DNA of 13,628 nucleotides from an uncultured Anaerolineales bacterium (GTDB lineage Bacteria > Chloroflexota > Anaerolineae > Anaerolineales > UBA11657): assembly GCA_913040765.1 (NCBI GenBank), contig CAJWIA010000017.1, positions 1 to 13,628 on the forward strand. The letters are read 5' to 3'. Below are positions 1 to 6,797 of this stretch, piece after piece. A program made the translations under genes and the position numbers. Each line of letters begins with the position of its first letter. Within the stretch, counting starts at the first letter, position 1. Below the pieces are notes generated by a model, which worked only from the letters and a program-made list of their open reading frames with translations, was not told the DNA's origin and did no database searches.

Positions 1-686
1 GTCAGATCCCAAGGTTCTAGTGAAGAAAGACGCAGTCGTTTAACGTCAGTCTCCTTAAGAACAGACAACACCATATCTTCCAAACTAACATTTGCTCCAA
101 TATCATACCCATAAGCTCCGAGATGTACTCCACACAACACCACTTCACAATAACCAAACTCTACAAGGTCGTTTATTTCTTGAATAATCTGGCCTATCTT
201 TTTACTCCGTCCAGCACCTCTGGCAATAGTAACAACGCAAAAAGTGCATTTGTTTTCACAACCATCTTGCACTTTCAGAAATGCTCGAGTACGTCCCGAG
301 GAACTACTAGAATATGCAATGTCAGTAGCAATATGATCGCAGTCATGCAACAAGCCAGACTCAGTTAATATCTGCGGAATATCATCTTTATATTGTGTGC
401 CCACCAACATATCAGCGCCTACATCACGGGCAATCTGTATGTCAATTTCCGCATAGCATCCAGTAATCACTAATGTTGCATAAGGATTCGCACGACGCAA
501 TTTACGTATAATCTTACGAGACTCTGAACCTGCCGAACTAGTTACCGCACAGCTATTAAAAATCACTATATCAGCATCGGAACCGGCAGGCACTATTGAA
601 TGTCCAAGTGCGATAAACTGCCGCGCAAGAGAATCAATTTCAGCAGTATTTAAGCGACATCCAATTGCATGAAGATGAATCCGCAT
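1..686 (-). CDS. mtaB: tRNA t6A37 methylthiotransferase MtaB (MiaB family radical SAM), 3' end cut by window
   Basis: The minus-strand frame stays open from an ATG at 686 to the window edge, giving 228 residues of the N-terminal part. The methylthiotransferase N-domain is visible, with its three cluster cysteines in GCRLNTAEID (C10), FNSCAVT (C46) and TGCYAE (C77). It is followed by the radical-SAM motif C143-x3-C147-x2-C150 in QDGCENKCTFC. The later motifs EVVLCGVHLGAYG and RLRLSSLEPWD are more typical of MtaB than of MiaB or RimO. MtaB enzymes use two [4Fe-4S] clusters and SAM to add a methylthio group to t6A37 of tRNAs reading ANN codons, in the cytoplasm. The C-terminal TRAM region lies outside the window. 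The gene diverges from the MscS channel gene. No SD precedes the ATG, but a -10-like TATACT ends 7 nt upstream, so a leaderless mRNA is plausible. MiaB or RimO is the alternative but less likely. Confidence 0.9.
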   Translation of the reverse strand, partial: MRIHLHAIGCRLNTAEIDSLARQFIALGHSIVPAGSDADIVIFNSCAVTSSAGSESRKIIRKLRRANPYATLVITGCYAEIDIQIARDVGADMLVGTQYKDDIPQILTESGLLHDCDHIATDIAYSSSSSGRTRAFLKVQDGCENKCTFCVVTIARGAGRSKKIGQIIQEINDLVEFGYCEVVLCGVHLGAYGYDIGANVSLEDMVLSVLKETDVKRLRLSSLEPWDL

Positions 687-693
687 GTCAAAT

Positions 694-699
694 AGTATA
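694..699 (-). promoter_or_regulatory. Candidate leaderless -10 box of mtaB
   Basis: On the minus strand the hexamer TATACT (5 of 6 to the sigma70 -10 consensus) ends 7 nt before the mtaB ATG. Initiation at the usual distance would fall on or next to the start codon. No convincing -35 box is seen at 16-18 nt spacing, so this rests on the -10 and on the missing SD. Confidence 0.4.
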
Positions 700-758
700 G
701 TCGACAGAAAGAACTTATACGTCAGCAAACCAATGGTTTAATTTTTAAAACAGTCAAG

Positions 759-764
759 TATAAT
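759..764 (+). promoter_or_regulatory. Candidate -10 box of the mscS-like gene
   Basis: A perfect TATAAT lies 37 nt before the ATG at 802. Initiation near 771 would leave a leader of about 30 nt carrying an AAGGA SD at 793-797. The -35 region (about 736-741) is a poor match to TTGACA, so the call rests mainly on the -10. Confidence 0.4.
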
Positions 765-801
765 AGAGTGTGGGTATTGTATAGGTTGCGCTAAGGAAAC
801 A

Positions 802-1857
802 ATGGAAATTCTATCTATAGAATGGTTTGGAAACTCATTAAGGAATTATTTGATTGCGTTAATTGTAGTGATTGCTTCAGTCACTATAATGCGAGTTTTA
901 CGCAACATGCTCCTAGTCAGACTACGCTCTGTTGCCGATATTACAACCACCAAACTGGATGATTTAGCTGCTAATCTGGTTCAATCTACTCGTTCTTGGT
1001 TCATACTTGGAATATCATTCTTTATCGGCATAAAATCTTTGCAACTGCCACAAACAGCTAATGAAGGGGTTAGAATATTTGTGCTCTTCATTAGTCTCTT
1101 GCAGACAGCAACATGGTCCAACCAGTTGATAAACCACATATTACATCAATACACACAAAATGCGGTCGAAGATGAAGGCAACCGGAAAAACACTGTTGCT
1201 ATCTTGGGTTTAGCTAGTAGGATTATTCTGTGGGCTATTTTGTTGCTGCTCGCCCTTGATAACCTTGGCATAGAAATTACTGGACTAATCACTGGATTAG
1301 GAATAGGTGGCATTGCAATAGCTCTTGCAATCCAAAACATTCTCAGCGACTTGCTCGCATATGTTTCTATTATGATGGACAGACCCTTTGCAATTGGTGA
1401 TTTTATAGTTGTAGATGAATTTACTGGAGTCGTAGAACGTATTGGACTAAAAACTACTCGTCTGCGCAGTCTGAGTGGAGAGTTACTAATTTTTTCCAAC
1501 AATGATCTACTCAGTAGTAGGATGCGCAACTATAAAGATAGAGAGCAGCGTAGAGTACTATTTAGCATAGGAGTCACATATGATACACCCGCAGATTCGT
1601 TGGCATCTATCCCAGGCATAATTAGAGATATATTGGAGACACAAGAACATGTGCAGTTTGACAGAGCTCATTTAAAATCGTTTGGTTCATTTTCAATAGA
1701 CTTTGAAATAGTTTATTACGTCACTACAGCAGATTACCTTATATACATGGATGTACAACAAAATGTTAATCTGGAAATTGTACGGGCCTTTGAAAAATCA
1801 GGAATAGAATTCGCTTTCCCAACTCAGACCGTCTTTCTTAACACTAATTCATCATAA
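802..1857 (+). CDS. MscS-family small-conductance mechanosensitive ion channel
   Basis: A 351-residue membrane protein. Hydrophobic segments lie at about 15-38, 66-82, 90-110 and 131-152. A Gly/Ala-rich pore helix at about 161-191 (GLITGLGIGGIAIALAIQN) is the hallmark of MscS TM3. The conserved start of the beta domain follows (DRPFAIGDFIVV, 193-204), with TTRLRSLSGELLIFSNNDL and the C-terminal EFAFPTQTVFL. The family releases solutes through the cytoplasmic membrane during hypo-osmotic shock. With five predicted segments it is larger than the three-TM E. coli MscS. The ATG is supported by AAGGA at 793-797, four bases upstream. It diverges from mtaB and shows no operon partner. The family assignment is firm; the exact subfamily and any ion preference cannot be read from the sequence. 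Confidence 0.93.
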   Translation: MEILSIEWFGNSLRNYLIALIVVIASVTIMRVLRNMLLVRLRSVADITTTKLDDLAANLVQSTRSWFILGISFFIGIKSLQLPQTANEGVRIFVLFISLLQTATWSNQLINHILHQYTQNAVEDEGNRKNTVAILGLASRIILWAILLLLALDNLGIEITGLITGLGIGGIAIALAIQNILSDLLAYVSIMMDRPFAIGDFIVVDEFTGVVERIGLKTTRLRSLSGELLIFSNNDLLSSRMRNYKDREQRRVLFSIGVTYDTPADSLASIPGIIRDILETQEHVQFDRAHLKSFGSFSIDFEIVYYVTTADYLIYMDVQQNVNLEIVRAFEKSGIEFAFPTQTVFLNTNSS

Positions 1858-1924
1858 ATCTAAAATTTCATACGTACTACATTAAATACAATCATTCATG
1901 CTTAATATAGTAAATTGAATCATA

Positions 1925-1953
1925 TTGAAGTTAAAGTGTAAAAGTAGTAAACT
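1925..1953 (+). promoter_or_regulatory. Candidate promoter of the SelW-like/trpS unit
   Basis: TTGAAG (1925-1930) and TAAACT (1948-1953) are separated by 17 nt, each 4 of 6 to the sigma70 consensus. Transcription would start near 1960, about 29 nt before the ATG at 1989. The surrounding 1858-1988 spacer is very AT-rich, so chance matches are easy. Confidence 0.3.
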
Positions 1954-1988
1954 AGCTATTGGTCAAAAAATAAATACGGGTATTGCTT

Positions 1989-2231
1989 ATGAAAATGAAT
2001 ATTGAAATTATCTATTGCTCATCTTGAAACTATGCTCCGAGAGCCACCAGTCTGGTGGCCGACATTTTAGATGAGTTTCAGACAGTAGTTGAATCCATTA
2101 GACTTGTGCCTTCAACCGGTGGAGTATTTGAGGTAAGTGTAGATGATGAGATAATTTTCTCTAAGAAAAAACTCGAACGACATGCTGAACCTGGCGAGGT
2201 CATTGATATATTTCGCAACATCATTGCATAA
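1989..2231 (+). CDS. SelW-like Rdx-family selenoprotein with in-frame TGA (Sec13)
   Basis: Reading from the ATG at 1989 with the TGA at 2025-2027 taken as selenocysteine gives an 80-residue protein ending at a TAA (2229-2231). Its start, IEIIYCSSU-NYAPRA, places Sec13 at the second position of the CxxC/CxxU redox motif (Cys10) of the SelT/SelW/SelH (Rdx) thioredoxin-like family. The rest also fits that family: LVADILDEF, then VPSTGGVFEVSVDDEIIFSK (41-59 region), then a Glu/Gly-containing tail AEPGEV and a short last helix. Small cytoplasmic Rdx proteins are thought to be thiol or selenol oxidoreductases; the substrate is unknown. A hairpin that fits a bacterial SECIS lies at 2043-2059. An alternative start is ATG 1995. 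No clear SD is seen. The gene ends 27 bp before trpS and may share its transcript. TGA is a normal stop elsewhere in the window, so this is recoding rather than a different code. A Cys-to-TGA nonsense mutation is the main alternative, but the hairpin and intact downstream frame argue against it. Confidence 0.88.
2043..2059 (+). promoter_or_regulatory. Bacterial SECIS-like hairpin downstream of the Sec TGA
   Basis: GCCACCA (2043-2049) pairs perfectly with TGGTGGC (2053-2059), leaving the loop GTC (2050-2052). The loop begins 22 nt after the TGA ends. Bacterial SECIS elements lie inside the coding region just after the UGA, with an apical loop about 16-37 nt downstream and a G among the first two loop bases; this hairpin meets all of these. 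It is also one of the few GC-rich stems in an AT-rich region. In the known mechanism SelB binds such a loop and delivers Sec-tRNA to the ribosome. No selA, selB, selC or selD gene is in the window. Confidence 0.8.
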
Positions 2232-2258
2232 TCAAGAAAATTATCTAAGAAACAATAA

Positions 2259-3245
2259 ATGAGTGAGAAAGGTAGAGTATTTTCTGGGGCTCGGCCAACC
2301 GGCAGGCAGCATCTGGGCAATTATCTGGGTGCAATAAGAAACTACGTTGATCTGCAAGAAGACTACGACTGTATATACTGCATCGTAGACCTTCATGCTA
2401 TGACTACACTTGAAGAACTGCAGAACATAAAGCCAAACACTGCAGAAATGGCGCTTGACTGGCTAGCTGCAGGACTACGACCGGAAGATACCATTCTATT
2501 TGCTCAAAGCCATGTGCCCCAGGTTACAGAGCTACATACTATTCTCAGTATGTTTACTCAACTTGGCAAGTTGACTGATCTACCTACCTTTAAGGACAAG
2601 GTACGCTTACAACCACATAACGTCAACTATGGACTGGTAGGATACCCAGTACTTATGACAGCAGACATCACTCTGTATAAGGCTGATATTGTTCCGGTAG
2701 GTGTTGATCAACAATCTCACATCGAATTTGCAAGAGAAATAGTACGCACCTTTAACTATCGCACCAAACGCCAGGTGCTTATCGAACCACAAATGAAAAA
2801 TACAGACTTTCCAAAGGTACTAGGTACAGATGGAAAGAAAAAAATGGGTAAAAGTGAAAGTAATCACATCGAGTTAGCTCTCACACCCGAAGAAACCAAT
2901 AAAGTAGTGAGCACCATGGTGACTGATCCACAACGTGTGCGGCGCACAGATCCTGGCAACCCAGAAGTATGCAACGTATTTACATTACACAAATATTTCT
3001 CTAATGCTGATAAAGTGTCGACTATCGATGCTGAATGTCGCAATGCTGACATAGGTTGCGTAGATTGCAAACGAATGCTGTCAGACGAACTAAATGAACA
3101 TCTGGGACCTTTTCGAGAAAGGCGCGCTGAACTAGCTAGAAATCCGCAATATATTTGGGATATTCTGCATGACGGAGCAGATCGCGCTCGGACAATTGCT
3201 AGCAAAACTATAGCAGAAGTTAAGTCGGCTACTGGCATAGCATAG
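2259..3245 (+). CDS. trpS: Tryptophanyl-tRNA synthetase, probable [4Fe-4S] type
   Basis: A 328-residue class Ic synthetase that charges tRNA-Trp with tryptophan using ATP, in the cytoplasm; the length is normal for bacterial TrpRS. The HIGH-like motif is in PTGRQHLGNYLGA (13-25), PVGVDQQSHIEFAREI lies at 146-161, and the KMSKS-like motif is KMGKS (195-199). In the C-terminal anticodon-binding region the cysteines C238, C260, C267 and C270 form C-x21-C-x6-C-x2-C. That is nearly the spacing of the [4Fe-4S]-binding TrpRS described from Thermotoga maritima, so an iron-sulfur cluster near the anticodon site is likely. No good SD precedes the ATG. The gene starts 27 bp after the SelW-like gene, and dtd follows at 75 bp, so the three may form a loose unit. 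Confidence 0.96.
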   Translation: MSEKGRVFSGARPTGRQHLGNYLGAIRNYVDLQEDYDCIYCIVDLHAMTTLEELQNIKPNTAEMALDWLAAGLRPEDTILFAQSHVPQVTELHTILSMFTQLGKLTDLPTFKDKVRLQPHNVNYGLVGYPVLMTADITLYKADIVPVGVDQQSHIEFAREIVRTFNYRTKRQVLIEPQMKNTDFPKVLGTDGKKKMGKSESNHIELALTPEETNKVVSTMVTDPQRVRRTDPGNPEVCNVFTLHKYFSNADKVSTIDAECRNADIGCVDCKRMLSDELNEHLGPFRERRAELARNPQYIWDILHDGADRARTIASKTIAEVKSATGIA

Positions 3246-3320
3246 TCACGCTTCAACTTAGATGTTTCTATATTTCGGAAATATCAATAATCGAATACGT
3301 GCGAATTCATAAGTACAACC

Positions 3321-3782
3321 ATGCGACTTCTTATACAACGCGTAAGTAAAGCTAGCGTATCTGTAGCAGATACAATTGTCGGAAAAATTGACAAGGGATT
3401 ACTTGTTTTAGTTGGTGTTGGACAAAAAGACAGTAAGTCTGAAGCAGAGTGGTTAGCTCGAAAAACAGCGCAACTAAGAATATTTGCTGATGCAAATGGA
3501 AAAACGAATCTGTCTCTATCGGAGGTGTCCGGCGCTGCGCTAGTAGTGTCGCAGTTCACACTTTATGCTGACACACGCAAAGGACGTCGTCCATCATTTA
3601 TTAATGCTGCAACTAGTGATATAGCAGAACCTTTGATCGAATACTTCGCCAAGCAACTTGAGGGATATGGCATACCAGTAAAACTCGGTAAATTCGGTGC
3701 AGACATGCAAGTTGCACTAGTAAATGATGGGCCAGTTACTATCTGGATGGAACATAATAGTAAGTCAAAGTCAGTCAAATAA
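3321..3782 (+). CDS. dtd: D-aminoacyl-tRNA deacylase (DTD)
   Basis: A 153-residue protein, the usual length of the homodimeric DTD family. It begins with the typical [15 protein letters not shown] and carries the catalytic-site motif SQFTLYAD (77-84), GRRPSF, GKFGADM (123-129) and the second signature NDGPVT (135-140), which contains the Gly-cisPro pair that excludes L-amino acids. DTD hydrolyses D-aminoacyl-tRNAs, and Gly-tRNA mischarged on tRNA-Ala, to protect translation, in the cytoplasm. It follows trpS by 75 bp on the same strand, a sensible neighbour functionally. No SD is visible before the ATG. Confidence 0.95.
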   Translation: MRLLIQRVSKASVSVADTIVGKIDKGLLVLVGVGQKDSKSEAEWLARKTAQLRIFADANGKTNLSLSEVSGAALVVSQFTLYADTRKGRRPSFINAATSDIAEPLIEYFAKQLEGYGIPVKLGKFGADMQVALVNDGPVTIWMEHNSKSKSVK

Positions 3783-3830
3783 TTCCACGTAGCTTTTACG
3801 TACACTATTCTCCACAATTCACTAGCCTAC

Positions 3831-3860
3831 TTGACAGACACTATAGCACTCTAGTATTAT
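3831..3860 (+). promoter_or_regulatory. Sigma70-type promoter of the glycoside hydrolase gene
   Basis: A perfect -35 TTGACA (3831-3836) is followed after 18 nt by TATTAT (3855-3860, 5 of 6). The predicted start near 3867 leaves a leader of about 50 nt before the ATG at 3918. It is the best two-box promoter in the window and separates this gene from the upstream translation genes. Confidence 0.6.
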
Positions 3861-3917
3861 CGCGCCGGTTGCTTGTAAGATTATAATAATCAGATATATC
3901 TTTACAACAATAAATCT

Positions 3918-5534
3918 ATGCTGAAACTCCGCACACATATTTTTGTATTAGCGTTAGCAGGTCTATTGTCTATATCAACAGCCTGCGATGCTCTATCTGA
4001 ACTTGCTATACAAACATCTGATGACCCAGCACAGGAAATAGAGAAAAGTTTAGCAACTCAAGATGCTAACGGCAACGTATTTTGGACTCTTTATGCTACA
4101 GTACTCAATGAAGACGTATATGCACGAAAGACTCCAAACACAAACTCTGAAGAGGTGTTAAGACTTGCCAAAGATGTACACTACACAGCTATTGGGCGGT
4201 CTGAGGATAAACTCTGGATACAAATTCTAGTTCCTGAAGACAATACTGAGCTATGGTTACCCAAAAGTTCGGTTAGCTTGAGTGGTGAGATCGAAAAACT
4301 AGCTTCTGTTTCTGACAAAATATTACCCAAAACAGCGTCGACAGCCACTAGTACAATAGAGTCGAGTCCCACTTCTATTCCAAGTAACACCTCAACGTCA
4401 ACAGCGACTATAACAATGACGAACACTGCAATTCCAACCACCCTAGTGCCAGCTACTTTTACACCGCAACCGACGGCTACAAACACACTTCCGCCAACTG
4501 CCACACTGGAACCAACTTCTACATACACACCGGCTCCTACTGCTACTGCAATACCACCTACTACTGCTCCTGTGCCCACAACGGCGCCAGTCCTTACAAC
4601 GGGCAACTTTGAATTGGGTGGTCAAGTTTCCGATTTTCGTGCTCCCGATACAATGAAAAGTGCCGGTATGACATGGGTGAAACGCCAAGTCAAATGGCAT
4701 CCAGGTGAGGCTGCCAGCGGTCACTTCGGAGCAATTACTGATGCTCATGGCAAAGGATTTAAAATCCTACTGAGTGTACTAGGATCACCTGATCAATCTT
4801 ATCCACACAATTTTGACGAATATGCTCGTTTCGCAGGAGAACTTGCCGGTGCAGGAGCTGACGCAATTGAGGTATGGAATGAGATGAACATTGATCGCGA
4901 ATGGGCAAGTGGTAGCATAAGTCCAAGTAGCTATACTAATCTGCTCCAGAAAGCTCACACATCGATCAAAACATATAATAGCGGAACAATGGTCATATCA
5001 GGTGCACCTGCTCCTACTGGTTATTTTGGCGGATGTCACCCCCATGGTTGTGACGATGCCCCCTATATATCTGGTATGGTAGCTGCTGGGGGACTGAATT
5101 ACCTAGACTGTGTAGGTATACACTACAATGAAGGCATAATGCCACCGTCTGCTACTTCTGGCGATCCACGCGGAGCTTCAGGTCATTACACTCGCTATTA
5201 CCAATCAATGGTGGATACTTACTATAATGCCATCGGTGGAGCAAGACCGCTCTGCTTCACAGAAATTGGATATCTTAGCGGTGAGGAATGGGGTACACTA
5301 CCGCCTGCATTTCTCTGGCAACCACCATACAACCTCACTACAGCGCAACATGCTCAGTACTTAGCTGATGCGGTGCGAATCTCACGTGTGCAGGGAAAAG
5401 TACGCCTATTCATTATATTCAATGTGGACTTTACCCATTGGAGCGATGATCCTCAAGCTGGATTTGCTATGATACGACCAGGCGGCAATTGTCCTTCCTG
5501 TGGCCCGCTCCAGGCAGCTATGTCTGGAAATTAG
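3918..5534 (+). CDS. Secreted lipoprotein: SH3-like domain, Thr/Pro linker, clan-A-like glycoside hydrolase
   Basis: A 538-residue exported protein. A basic, hydrophobic signal peptide (about 1-22) ends at STAC, with Cys23 as the probable lipidated residue; Ser rather than Leu at -3 makes the lipobox imperfect. An SH3b-like region spans about 52-125 (TVLNEDVYARKTPN ... LWIQILVPEDNTELWLP). A low-complexity Thr/Pro/Ala/Ser linker at about 138-228 resembles the 'PTAT' spacers of Chloroflexota surface proteins. From about 229 to the end lies a TIM-barrel-like domain with WNEMN (320-324, probable acid/base Glu322) and FTEIGY (447-452, probable nucleophile Glu449). This Glu pair on strands 4 and 7 is typical of GH clan A families such as GH5 and GH39. 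The substrate cannot be read; attack on polysaccharide at the cell surface is inferred. The gene has its own promoter and is followed by proB on the same strand. Confidence 0.85.
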   Translation: MLKLRTHIFVLALAGLLSISTACDALSELAIQTSDDPAQEIEKSLATQDANGNVFWTLYATVLNEDVYARKTPNTNSEEVLRLAKDVHYTAIGRSEDKLWIQILVPEDNTELWLPKSSVSLSGEIEKLASVSDKILPKTASTATSTIESSPTSIPSNTSTSTATITMTNTAIPTTLVPATFTPQPTATNTLPPTATLEPTSTYTPAPTATAIPPTTAPVPTTAPVLTTGNFELGGQVSDFRAPDTMKSAGMTWVKRQVKWHPGEAASGHFGAITDAHGKGFKILLSVLGSPDQSYPHNFDEYARFAGELAGAGADAIEVWNEMNIDREWASGSISPSSYTNLLQKAHTSIKTYNSGTMVISGAPAPTGYFGGCHPHGCDDAPYISGMVAAGGLNYLDCVGIHYNEGIMPPSATSGDPRGASGHYTRYYQSMVDTYYNAIGGARPLCFTEIGYLSGEEWGTLPPAFLWQPPYNLTTAQHAQYLADAVRISRVQGKVRLFIIFNVDFTHWSDDPQAGFAMIRPGGNCPSCGPLQAAMSGN

Positions 5535-5568
5535 ACCTTTAGCACAGTATATAGAAAAATACTTTTAG

Positions 5569-5600
5569 TATGTGGTTCAGTACGAGTTTCGTGCTAGAAT
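5569..5600 (+). promoter_or_regulatory. Candidate proBA promoter, extended -10 TGCTAGAAT with a dyad in the spacer
   Basis: TGC TAGAAT (5592-5600) is an extended -10. TATGTGGTT (5569-5577) occupies the -35 zone and recurs with the same -10 before the gene at 11599. Between the boxes lies an imperfect dyad, AGTACGA-GTT-TCGTGCT (5579-5595, one G:T mismatch), which reaches the first base of the -10 and could be an operator. The start would be near 5607, with a leader of about 54 nt to proB. Confidence 0.45.
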
Positions 5601-5660
5601 GACTGTTTACTATAGAACTAATTGCTTTTCACAATATCTGCTTAAGAGCGGGAAAACAAT

Positions 5661-6788
5661 ATGACTGTATACAAGTATCAACGCTTAGTAGTGAAACTTG
5701 GCACATCAACATTGACTGCAGGTACTCCTCACCTTTCAGAGGACACTTTGGCCAATTTAGTTTCTCAAATTGCCGCACTCTGTGACAGTAGATGTGAAGT
5801 AATACTTGTATCATCTGGCGCAATGGCAGCGGGACGCGAAGCGCTTTCATTTCCGAAACTGCCTAAGGAGATTCCTGCCAAGCAGATGCTATCCGCAGTG
5901 GGACAGCCAAGGTTAATGGCTATATATGAAAAGCTGTTTGCACATCACAATCGCACAGTTGCACAAGTGCTATTGACTCGACAGGACCTTACTCAGAGAC
6001 GCAGTTACCTTAATTCTCGTAACACTCTGCTAGCACTGCTTAATCAAAAAGTCTTACCTATAGTAAATGAAAATGATGCAGTCACTACTGAAGAGATTCG
6101 AGTGGGCGACAACGACAACCTGTCTGCCTTGGTAGCAAATCTCGTAGATGCTGACTTATTGTTAATGCTCACTGATCAGCCCGGTGTGTTCACAGCAGAT
6201 CCTCGAACTGATCCTAATGCTAAGTTATTGACTAAAATTACTAACAGTGAGATACCAGAAGAATTGTGGAAATCTGCAAGTGCTTCCAAGGACGAACTAG
6301 GTACAGGCGGTATGATTACCAAACTACAAGCTGCCGATTTAGCACGGCGTTCTGGTACAAACGTAGTGATAGCCAGCGGTACTGAAACTGATGCAATTCT
6401 GAGAACTGCGAAAGGCGAGTCCATAGGCACACATTTTAAAGCAACTGTATCAACTCTAGAGAGTCGAAAACGGTTCATTCTTTCGGGAACAGTTTCTACT
6501 GGCAAAATACAAATAGATGATGGCGCTACTAATGCACTACAAAATGGTAGCAGTTTGTTGCCTGTGGGTGTTGCATCAATATTGGGAGAATTTGACCGCG
6601 GAGACACAGTAACTGTAATTGATGTCAACAGCAATGAAATCGCACGTGGACTAACAAATTATCATTCCGCTGAACTATCTAAAATAGCAGGTCGCCAGTC
6701 AAAAGATATTGAATCAATTCTAGGGTATTATTATGGTGAGGAAGTTATACACCGAGATCAGTTGGTGCTTATACATGCTCCAAACTAG
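5661..6788 (+). CDS. proB: Glutamate 5-kinase with PUA domain
   Basis: A 375-residue cytoplasmic enzyme of the usual length for ProB. It phosphorylates glutamate to gamma-glutamyl phosphate, the first step of proline synthesis. The amino-acid kinase fold is seen in VVKLGTSTLTAG (10-21), VSSGAMAAGREAL (50-62), LSAVGQPRLM, VNENDAVTTEEIRVGDND (135-152), TDQPGVFTADPR (171-182) and GTGGMITKLQAA (214-225). The C-terminal PUA domain (about 270-360) begins RFILSGTVSTGKIQIDDGA. The ATG is preceded by a weak purine-rich GCGGGAAAA. proA follows after 9 bp. Feedback inhibition by proline is usual in the family but cannot be judged here. Confidence 0.97.
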   Translation: MTVYKYQRLVVKLGTSTLTAGTPHLSEDTLANLVSQIAALCDSRCEVILVSSGAMAAGREALSFPKLPKEIPAKQMLSAVGQPRLMAIYEKLFAHHNRTVAQVLLTRQDLTQRRSYLNSRNTLLALLNQKVLPIVNENDAVTTEEIRVGDNDNLSALVANLVDADLLLMLTDQPGVFTADPRTDPNAKLLTKITNSEIPEELWKSASASKDELGTGGMITKLQAADLARRSGTNVVIASGTETDAILRTAKGESIGTHFKATVSTLESRKRFILSGTVSTGKIQIDDGATNALQNGSSLLPVGVASILGEFDRGDTVTVIDVNSNEIARGLTNYHSAELSKIAGRQSKDIESILGYYYGEEVIHRDQLVLIHAPN

Positions 6789-6791
6789 GAG
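6787..6791 (+). promoter_or_regulatory. Strong SD of proA overlapping the proB stop
   Basis: AGGAG at 6787-6791 overlaps the last two bases of the proB TAG stop and lies 6 nt before the proA ATG. It is the best SD in the window and suggests translational coupling of proA to proB. Confidence 0.75.
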
Positions 6792-6797
6792 AAATCT

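Noticed and set aside
123..368. 81-residue plus-strand ORF near the left edge
   Set aside because: It lies antisense to the clear mtaB frame, which carries the radical-SAM Cys motif; it is low in recognisable features.
723..732. CAGCAAACCA repeated at 11623-11632, both in divergent intergenic regions
   Set aside because: Many 10-mers repeat by chance in a window of this size, and the distances to the start codons differ (about 45 and 32 nt).
2025..2027. SelW-like gene as a pseudogene with a nonsense mutation
   Set aside because: The TGA replaces exactly the redox Cys that is Sec in relatives, a SECIS-like hairpin follows at the right distance, and the downstream frame is intact.
2078..2320. 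80-residue minus-strand ORF opposite the SelW-like gene and the start of trpS
   Set aside because: Both sense frames it covers have recognisable family sequence, so it is a shadow.
3270..3284. 15-nt inverted repeat ATATTTC-G-GAAATAT between trpS and dtd as a terminator or operator
   Set aside because: The stem is almost all A:T with a minimal loop and no T-tract; such palindromes are common by chance in AT-rich spacers.
4181..4606. 141-residue Val/Gly-rich minus-strand ORF
   Set aside because: Its composition is the antisense translation of the Thr/Pro/Ala linker of the lipoprotein; not a gene.
5561..5573. ATACT-TTT-AGTAT hairpin after the glycoside hydrolase gene as a terminator
   Set aside because: The 5-bp AT-rich stem has no T-run after it; too weak to report as a feature.
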